Assembly (NCBI GenBank): GCA_025642075.2
Contig: JAODUO010001065.1
Coordinates: forward strand, 90,001-154,000
Length of the DNA stretch: 64,000 bases
Direction: 5' to 3'
Source: Ridgeia piscesae
Lineage: Eukaryota; Annelida; Polychaeta; Sabellida; Siboglinidae
The translations under genes were made by a program, and so were the position numbers. The notes beneath the pieces were generated by a model. That model worked only from the letters and a program-made list of their open reading frames with translations. It made no database searches and was not told the DNA's origin. Below, piece after piece: positions 60,901-64,000 of this stretch; position 1 is the stretch's first letter, and each line of letters begins with the position of its first letter.

Positions 60901-62270
60901 TGTGATATGTTCAGTGTGATATCAAAGTTAATGTGATATGTTCAGTGTGAGATCAAAGTTAATGTGACATGTTCAGTGTAAGATCAATGTTCGTATGACA
61001 TGTTCAGTGTAAGATCAATGTTCATATGACATGTTCAGTGTAAGATCAATGTTCATGTGACATGTTCAGTGTAAGATCAATGTTCATGTGACATGTTCAG
61101 TGTAAGATCAATGTTCATGTGACATGTTCAGTGTAAGATCAATGTTCATGTGACATGTTCAGTGTAAGATCAATGTTCATGTGACATGTTCAGTGTAAGA
61201 TCAATGTTCATGTGACATGTTCAGTGTAAGATCAATGTTCATATGACATGTTCAGTGTAAGATCAATGTTCCTGTGACATGTTCAGTGTAAGATCAATGT
61301 TCCTGTGACATGTTCAGTGTAAGATCAATGTTCATGTGACATGTTCAGTGTAAGATCAATGTTCATGTGACATGTTCAGTGTAAGATCAATGTTCCTGTG
61401 ACATGTTCAGTGTAAGATCAATGTTCTGTGACATGTTCAGATCAATGTTCATGTGACATGTTCAGTGTAAGATCAATGTTCATGTGACATGTTCAGTGTA
61501 AGATCAATGTTCATGTGACATGTTCAGTGTAAGATCAATGTTCATATGACATGTTCAGTGTAAGATCAATGTTCATGTGACATGTTCAGTGTAAGATCAA
61601 TGTTCATATGACATGTTCAGTGTAAGATCAATGTTCCTGTGACATGTTTAGTGTAAGATCAATGTTCATATGACATGTTCAGTGTAAGATCAATGTTCAT
61701 GTGACATGTTCAGTGTAAGATCAATGTTCATATGACATGTTCAGTGTAAGATCAATGTTCATGTGACATGTTCAGTGTAAGATCAATGTTCATATGACAT
61801 GTTCAGTGTAAGATCAATTTTCATATGACATGTTCAGTGTAAGATCAATGTTCATGTGACATGTTCAGTGTAAGATCAATGTTCATGTGACATGTTCAGT
61901 GTAAGATCAATGTTCATGTGACGTGTTCAGTGTAAGATCAATGTTCATGTGACATGTTCAGTGTAAGATCAATGTTCATGTGACGTGTTCAGTGTAAGAT
62001 CAATGTTCATGTGACCTGTTCAGTGTAAAATCAATGTTCATGTGACATGTTCAGTGTAAGATCAATGTTCATGTGACATGTTCAGTGTAAGATCAATGTT
62101 CATGTGACATGTTCAGTGTAAGATCAATGTTCATGTGACATGTTCAGTGTGCCGCGACTGAGGAGACTACTCGCCTGCTATGACCCGACAGAGCCAGTGG
62201 CTCTGGGGGAACGCTACGGCTACGCCGTCAACACTGGCCAAGGATACGACTACATCACAGGGGGCGGGGG
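39813..62270 (+). CDS. B3GLCT: B3GLCT, beta-1,3-glucosyltransferase (GT31), exons 1-11, 3' end outside window
   Basis: Transfers glucose from UDP-Glc in beta-1,3 linkage to O-fucose on thrombospondin type 1 repeats in the endoplasmic reticulum, acting after POFUT2. Eleven exons (39813-39912, 49106-49215, 50473-50552, 53386-53494, 54300-54430, 55365-55428, 57599-57718, 58556-58625, 59868-59981, 60347-60440, 62148-62270) join in consistent phase into 371 codons plus 2 nt. Residues 1-24 form a signal peptide. About 30-240 is the N-terminal fringe-like domain. About 245 onward is the catalytic GT31 domain, with VDDDT at 324-328 and GERYGY at 351-356. The human enzyme is 498 residues, so about 100 residues including the usual C-terminal ER-retention tetrapeptide lie beyond 64000. 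Start: first ATG, A at -3, followed by a signal peptide. Confidence 0.95.
40267..40406. repeat. Degenerate ~20-bp tandem repeat (AGTGATCTCGGCCTGT)
   Basis: About seven imperfect units with spacers of varying length. Confidence 0.75.
43569..45034. repeat. 91-bp satellite, ~16 copies, in B3GLCT intron 1
   Basis: Unit begins GCTAGGTGGCCTGCTAGG and includes GAACCATGGCTAATTGATAT and GAAGACTGCCCCACTGCCAT. The first ~7 units are almost identical (CACTGCC, GACAGTATG). Later units carry CACCACC and GACATTATG with a few deletions, so the array grew in blocks. The right end runs into a copy of the dispersed repeat at 45060. Confidence 0.97.
45060..45430. repeat. Dispersed repeat family, copy 3
   Basis: Diverged relative of 18117-18690 and 25500-26077, with shorter spacers between shared blocks (see that entry). 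Ends at GTAGGTGCCTGCCGTAGCC. It directly follows the 91-bp satellite. Confidence 0.6.
45893..45935. repeat. (TA)n microsatellite
   Basis: About 21 TA units. Confidence 0.95.
46125..46202. repeat. (CA)n microsatellite with CGCA start
   Basis: CACGCACGCA followed by interrupted CA repeats. Confidence 0.95.
47015..47602. repeat. 9-bp minisatellite with 135-bp higher-order repeat, intron 1
   Basis: About 65 units of GGAGTGGRC and variants (GGAGAGGAC, GGTGTGGGC, GGTGTGGGT). The pattern from GTGTGGGTGG repeats three times at 47231, 47366 and 47501: a 15-unit, 135-bp higher-order period. Open frames of about 200 codons on both strands are artefacts of the 9-bp period. Confidence 0.97.
47603..47955. 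repeat. Copy of the intron-2 flank and 42-bp array, in intron 1
   Basis: From the end of the 9-bp array the sequence matches 49524 onward: ATGTAGCACAGACAACAGAT, CCAAGAATGCATTGTTACCC, then about four 42-bp units (GGTCAGTGACACGGCTACTC) against about twelve in intron 2. This shows duplication of a compound minisatellite between introns. Confidence 0.95.
48641..48750. repeat. (GTGC/GTGG)n simple repeat
   Basis: Degenerate GTGC, GTGG and GTGT tetranucleotides, about 110 bp. Confidence 0.9.
49106..49215 (+). CDS. B3GLCT: B3GLCT exon 2
   Basis: Acceptor TTCTTACATTTGCAG. Encodes residues 34-70, [20 protein letters not shown] and [16 protein letters not shown], the first strand-helix of the N-terminal domain (human has VFVIQSQSNSFHAKRAE here). 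Ends phase 0 at donor CAG|GTAAAT. The 9-bp array starts only about 10 bp into the intron. Confidence 0.95.
49226..49525. repeat. 9-bp minisatellite, intron 2
   Basis: About 33 units of GGAGTGGRC starting next to the exon 2 donor. It is simpler than the intron 1 array: almost only GGAGTGGAC and GGAGTGGGC. Confidence 0.97.
49684..50190. repeat. 42-bp minisatellite carrying a donor-like CAG|GTCAGT, intron 2
   Basis: About twelve units of GGTCAGTGACACGGCTACTC plus CAGTCCTGTACCAGGACAAA. Every unit contains ACAG|GTCAGT, the same hexamer as the real donor of exon 3 (AAG|GTCAGT at 50553), though the rest of the unit does not match exon 3. Frames of 140-196 codons are open on both strands because 42 is a multiple of three. 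They are artefacts. Confidence 0.95.
50473..50552 (+). CDS. B3GLCT: B3GLCT exon 3
   Basis: Acceptor TGATTACATTGCAG. Encodes [20 protein letters not shown] then ILPVLS, residues 71-96 plus two bases. The GAWTILP motif is shared with the human enzyme. Donor AAG|GTCAGT, phase 2. Confidence 0.95.
50553..52875 (+). other. B3GLCT intron 3, left part
   Basis: AT-rich intron sequence with no coding trace. 51430-51830 is especially AT-rich with many short ATAAATA motifs. Degenerate TGTAAAA.CTATGAAAA repeats occur at about 52585-52690. Confidence 0.6.
52876..53385. repeat. 38-bp minisatellite containing the exon 4 splice acceptor
   Basis: About thirteen units of TGTCCTTGGTTGAGTTGACC plus TGTGTCCTTGTGTTGCAG. 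The last unit runs straight into exon 4: CCTTGTGTTGCAG|TATCCTGG, where the exon's first bases resemble the next unit start TGTCCTTGG. Each unit therefore carries a pyrimidine-rich tract and CAG, identical to the real acceptor. Confidence 0.97.
53386..53494 (+). CDS. B3GLCT: B3GLCT exon 4
   Basis: Completes Ser97, then [19 protein letters not shown] and [17 protein letters not shown] to residue 133. The W-FIS-DVETR stretch matches the human WIFF-EEETR acidic motif of the N-terminal domain. Three sequons (N118-V-T, N125-L-S, N130-H-S) suggest N-glycosylation. Donor GAG|GTGCCT, phase 0. Confidence 0.95.
53575..54216. repeat. ~36-bp minisatellite, intron 4
   Basis: About seventeen units of TTTTATCTCCATTATCTTTC plus TTGTTCCACACATCAA, starting about 80 bp after exon 4. 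The unit is pyrimidine-rich. The 287-codon and 169-codon plus frames that cross it are artefacts of a period divisible by three. Confidence 0.95.
54300..54430 (+). CDS. B3GLCT: B3GLCT exon 5
   Basis: Acceptor TGGATGTTCACAG. Encodes [19 protein letters not shown], then [20 protein letters not shown], residues 134-176 plus two bases. TIIHH and YPDFAAG are near-invariant in B3GLCT and fringe-like relatives. Donor ACA|GTAAGT, phase 2. Confidence 0.97.
54431..55364 (+). other. B3GLCT intron 5
   Basis: Unique AT-rich sequence. One of the few introns here without a tandem array. Confidence 0.7.
55365..55428 (+). CDS. B3GLCT: B3GLCT exon 6
   Basis: Acceptor TGTTTCCACCAG. Completes His177, then [21 protein letters not shown] to residue 198 (human: KSDFTIDLKHE). 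Donor GAG|GTGGGT, phase 0. Confidence 0.95.
55660..57560. repeat. 61-bp minisatellite, ~31 copies, intron 6
   Basis: Unit GAGGTAGAATGTGTGGGAGT plus TGGTGGCAGGGATAATGTTG plus a variable GTTAGGGAGACAGTGTTTAC end. Left units alternate CATGGCAACAGTGTTTCCAT and TATGGAGACAGTGTTTACAC types. Central and right units are homogenised to the TTAGGGAGACAG type. One unit near 57060 is damaged (TCCGGGGGGGAGG). The array stops about 40 bp before exon 7. Confidence 0.97.
57599..57718 (+). CDS. B3GLCT: B3GLCT exon 7
   Basis: Acceptor TGCATGTTTCAG. Encodes [19 protein letters not shown] and [20 protein letters not shown], residues 199-238. The ALYI.DKG.G.PLT segment and the three cysteines (human CTNDVDFYCATTF) match the end of the N-terminal domain. 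Donor TGC|GTGAGT, phase 0. Confidence 0.97.
57775..58215. repeat. 17-bp minisatellite (CAGACACCTCTCCATCG), intron 7
   Basis: About 25 units with CATCA, CATTA and CTATCACA variants, and a longer block containing ACCTCCCCAAAACAGACACC that recurs three times, giving a higher-order period. It starts about 60 bp after exon 7. Frames of 80-229 codons are artefacts. Confidence 0.95.
58556..58625 (+). CDS. B3GLCT: B3GLCT exon 8 (followed by a GC donor)
   Basis: Acceptor TGGATCTGATTTCAG. Encodes [20 protein letters not shown] and KTR, residues 239-261 plus one base, the start of the GT31 catalytic domain (human: DIFVAVKTCKKFH). The only donor that keeps phase with exon 9 is CGAG|GCAAGA at 58626, a GC-AG intron with consensus AG|GCAAG. 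No GT donor keeps the frame here. Confidence 0.93.
58640..59370 (+). pseudogene. 3' fragment of a CR1-like LINE in intron 8
   Basis: Broken frames encode the LINE C-terminal domain: [54 protein letters not shown], then [20 protein letters not shown]. The 3' end has (TTG)n and AAATAAACTTTCATTTATTC, a typical tail. It is 5'-truncated, in the same orientation as the host gene, and starts just after the exon 8 donor. Confidence 0.75.
59465..59862. repeat. Degenerate minisatellite abutting the exon 9 acceptor
   Basis: Imperfect units with GTGTGTTGTCAGGTGTGTT, CATAGGTGTGTTGTG and GATTCCTGCAGTGTGTTG blocks continue to within a few bases of exon 9 (CCTGTGGTGTGTTGAATAG|TG). Several units carry CTGCAG|TGTG, a stronger-looking acceptor than the real AATAG. 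Confidence 0.8.
59868..59981 (+). CDS. B3GLCT: B3GLCT exon 9
   Basis: Completes Val262, then [20 protein letters not shown] and [18 protein letters not shown], residues to 299 plus one base. Matches the human KQTW, IEYYSD and IPTVDLGIPNT motifs. The acceptor AATAG has a poor, G/T-mixed tract but is the only one in phase. Donor GGG|GTGAGT, phase 1. Confidence 0.95.
60347..60440 (+). CDS. B3GLCT: B3GLCT exon 10 (DDD motif)
   Basis: Completes Gly300, then [30 protein letters not shown] and part of Ser331. D325-D327 is the metal/UDP-binding triad of GT31 enzymes. Human has HCGKTFAILER and WLVIVDDDTL. Acceptor CATGTGTAG, donor CAG|GTAGGC, phase 2. Confidence 0.97.
60454..60571. repeat. 5-bp repeat (CTGTG)n, intron 10
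   Basis: About 23 CTGTG units starting about 13 bp after the exon 10 donor. Confidence 0.97.
60581..60692. repeat. 10-bp repeat (TGTAATGCAC)n, intron 10
   Basis: About eleven near-perfect units directly after the CTGTG run. Confidence 0.97.
60755..62147. repeat. 31-bp minisatellite containing the exon 11 splice acceptor
   Basis: About 45 units of TGTTCATGTGACATGTTCAG plus TGTAAGATCAA. Left units are diverged (GATATCAAAGTTAATG type), right ones homogenised. The last unit runs into the exon: GACATGTTCAG|TGTGCCGC, so the exon's first three bases (TGT) are also part of the unit. Each unit offers a TTCAG acceptor and, 1 bp later, a GTAAGA donor. Confidence 0.97.
62148..62270 (+). CDS. B3GLCT: B3GLCT exon 11
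   Basis: Completes Ser331, then [39 protein letters not shown] to residue 371 plus two bases. Human has [20 protein letters not shown] and GYSYITGGGG at this place. Donor GGGGG|GTAAGT, phase 2. The following coding exon (human begins MVFSREAV) was not found before 64000. Confidence 0.97.
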
Positions 62271-62665
62271 GTAAGTCACAACTTCATCACATGAGTTGGG
62301 GGTAAGTCACAACTTCATCACAGGAGTTGGGGGTAAGTCGCAACTTCATCACAGGAGTTGGGGGTAAGTCACAACTTCATCACAGGGGGTGGAGGTAAGT
62401 CATAACTACATCACAGAGGGTGGGGGTAAGTCATGACTGTATCACAAGGGGCAGGGGGTAAGTCACAACTACAGCAAAGGGGTGTGGGTAAGTCACAACT
62501 ACATCACAGGGGTTGGGGGTAACTACGTCACAGAGGTGGGAAGACACAGCAACATCACACGGGCAGGGGTCAACTACATTACAGGAGATGGGGGTAAGTC
62601 ACAATTATATGTTGGTGTGGAGGGGTAAGTCACTACTTCACAGGGGGTGGGGTAAGTGTGATGTC
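62271..62665. repeat. ~31-bp minisatellite derived from the exon 11 3' end and donor
   Basis: About ten units of GTAAGTCACAACTACATCAC plus AGGGGTTGGGG. The exon end CTACATCACAGGGGGCGGGG|GTAAGT is itself the first unit, so coding sequence for YITGGGG plus its donor was amplified into the intron. Each unit carries a complete GGGG|GTAAGT donor. Units degrade to the right. Confidence 0.95.
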
Positions 62666-62769
62666 ATATTGCTGCTCAGCTGCAACACACGGCTCATTCA
62701 TCTCCGGCTGTTTTCTAATGTTTATTGACATTTCTACTAACATGTTTCACGTATAAAATTAAAAAAGTA

Positions 62770-63105
62770 GAGGGATGTTCTTATATAGCGCAGTATCCAG
62801 TCCTCAGGACCGTTCAAAGCGCTTTACATTTTACTTCCCTGACAGACCTGTTCACTCAGACACCATCTCAACTTCTCTTGGAAGCATCCAGCCTTATGCT
62901 ACAATTAATGCACGAAGGCTGCTCGTACACATATCCACCACTGTCTATTGCCAGGTACTCAGTTATACAGCTGAGTGAACTGGAGCAATGTAGAGTAAAA
63001 TAAAAATTGCCTAATGTTTTAACACCGCAGCACAGGATTCGAACCTAGGTTCTCATAGGCGAAAGTCCGAAGCTCTACCCCTGAGCCACTGCGCTCTACT
63101 TTACA
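62770..63105 (-). mobile_element. tRNA-derived SINE, best preserved copy
   Basis: On minus from about 63105: tRNA-like head with box A-like TGGCTCAGGGG and box B GGTTCGAATCC, then a body with GAGCAGCCTTCGTGC and GGATGCTTCCAAGAGAAGTT (as complement), ending with the GTAAAGCGCTTTG block and GCGCTATATAAG tail. Reference copy for the fragments at 2809, 3255, 21370 and 28850. Confidence 0.85.
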
Positions 63106-64000
63106 TCCCAGAATACCAATTACACCTGAAAAATAGCATATCTTCATGCGACTGTTTGTTGTGGTTACATTTCGCATTTCAATCTTTTTTACATATTTTA
63201 GATATGATCATGAATTGTTTGATGACAATCCTTTGTATAGGACTTTAAAGTGAATTGAATTACATAGGGGTGAACACAGGGTGCCTGTCGATAAAACAAG
63301 TTGAGAACTACTGCTCTAGAACCCTCCACTGTTGGGTCAGCGGTGATGTGAGCTGTTAACCACAGTCATGTTAATGCTAAACTATCATATTTTGACGTTG
63401 ACTGGTGTGGTATGGTTGCCCTGTTCATATGATGGGGTTTTGATTCACAGTTAATATTTCGGAATTGCTATTTTACATGACTTGTGTAATTGGTATTCGG
63501 GGATAATATTAATATAACCTACTTATCCTGCCCACCATTTCGCTCTTTGTTGGCACAATCTAAATTACGCTGTTGACCATCATCAAACTGAACAGTTTCA
63601 AGAGTGTTTTCATAAATACGACACGACGCCTGTTAAAGCGACATGATCAGTTCGTGGCTTTTTATTTTTATTGCAAAATCATGTTAATCAGTATAAGTTA
63701 TAACTATTGTGGCGTCCTGACTGCCAATAAATGTTTTATTGAAACAGAACTGACTTTGTAATGTTAAACGTCGAAGGTTTATAAGAATCCCTACGCTGTC
63801 ACTCAAATCGCCATGAGTGACACCCACCCTTTGACCTTTACCAACTGGGAGCCATGCACCTGGCTGGGTGTGGCGTTAGTGGCGTCAACTTGTTTTCACG
63901 TGATACTGCATCGCGTGATCATGCATTTCCTTCTGTTAAGCGCCCTTACTGCGTCTATTTTCAATCCCTAAATGGTACATGAAAACATATTTTGACTGTC
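63106..64000. other. B3GLCT intron 11, right part, no exon seen
   Basis: Searched in all frames for the expected VFSREAV, APDDM and HSPLFHQ-like motifs of the remaining catalytic domain. None found. No repeats of note. The gene continues beyond the window. Confidence 0.6.

Noticed and set aside
55660..62147. CRISPR-like regular arrays
   Set aside because: Units are contiguous without unique spacers and lie in introns of an animal gene.
62725..63003. 92-codon frame as a possible last B3GLCT exon
   Set aside because: It is SINE sequence; none of the expected catalytic-domain motifs occur.

Overview
This is eukaryotic, animal-type DNA. Coding sequence is split into short exons with GT-AG introns, and the space between is filled with transposon relics, tRNA-derived SINEs, very long (TA)n and (GT)n runs and many minisatellites. 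One gene is recognised with confidence: B3GLCT, the GT31 beta-1,3-glucosyltransferase that extends O-fucose on thrombospondin repeats. Its sequence is clearly animal but not close to the human protein. With CR1/L2-type LINEs, PIF/Harbinger, Gypsy and SINEs this suggests a marine invertebrate (lophotrochozoan or invertebrate deuterostome). I cannot name the species. Minisatellites that overlap exon-intron boundaries, as seen here, are to my recollection a described oddity of cephalochordates (amphioxus), so that lineage is one candidate.

Layout. 1-14.8 kb: mostly unassigned DNA with SINE pieces, a Gypsy integrase relic (minus strand, 7.2-7.7 kb), a small TIR element (8.3-9.0 kb) and a large inverted-repeat element (9.3-12.25 kb). 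Several inverted-repeat structures abut (TA)n runs. 14.8-15.3 kb: a probable terminal exon of an unknown single-pass membrane protein, with stop codon and poly(A) signal. 15.14-29.42 kb: a recent direct tandem duplication (units of 6.8 and 7.5 kb) whose left breakpoint lies inside that terminal exon. The second copy carries a (GT)n run of about 636 bp and an extra palindrome around (TA)n. 29.5-33.1 kb: a broken PIF/Harbinger element with its usual two genes, a HARBI1-like transposase on plus and a Myb/SANT-like partner on minus, the latter interrupted by a SINE-like insert. 33.1-37.6 kb: two decayed CR1/L2-type LINEs. 37.8-39.1 kb: simple repeats and an 8-bp minisatellite.

39.81-62.27 kb and onward: B3GLCT on the plus strand. 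Eleven exons encode residues 1-371, from the signal peptide through the DDD catalytic motif to the glycine-rich segment after it. The exon(s) for the last part (about 100 residues in the human enzyme) lie beyond the window. All exon phases agree, and intron 8 is a GC-AG intron. Most introns carry their own tandem repeat, and in at least three places the repeat unit itself contains the splice site of the adjoining exon (acceptors of exons 4 and 11, donor of exon 11). This multiplication of splice sites by minisatellite growth is the most unusual signal in the window.
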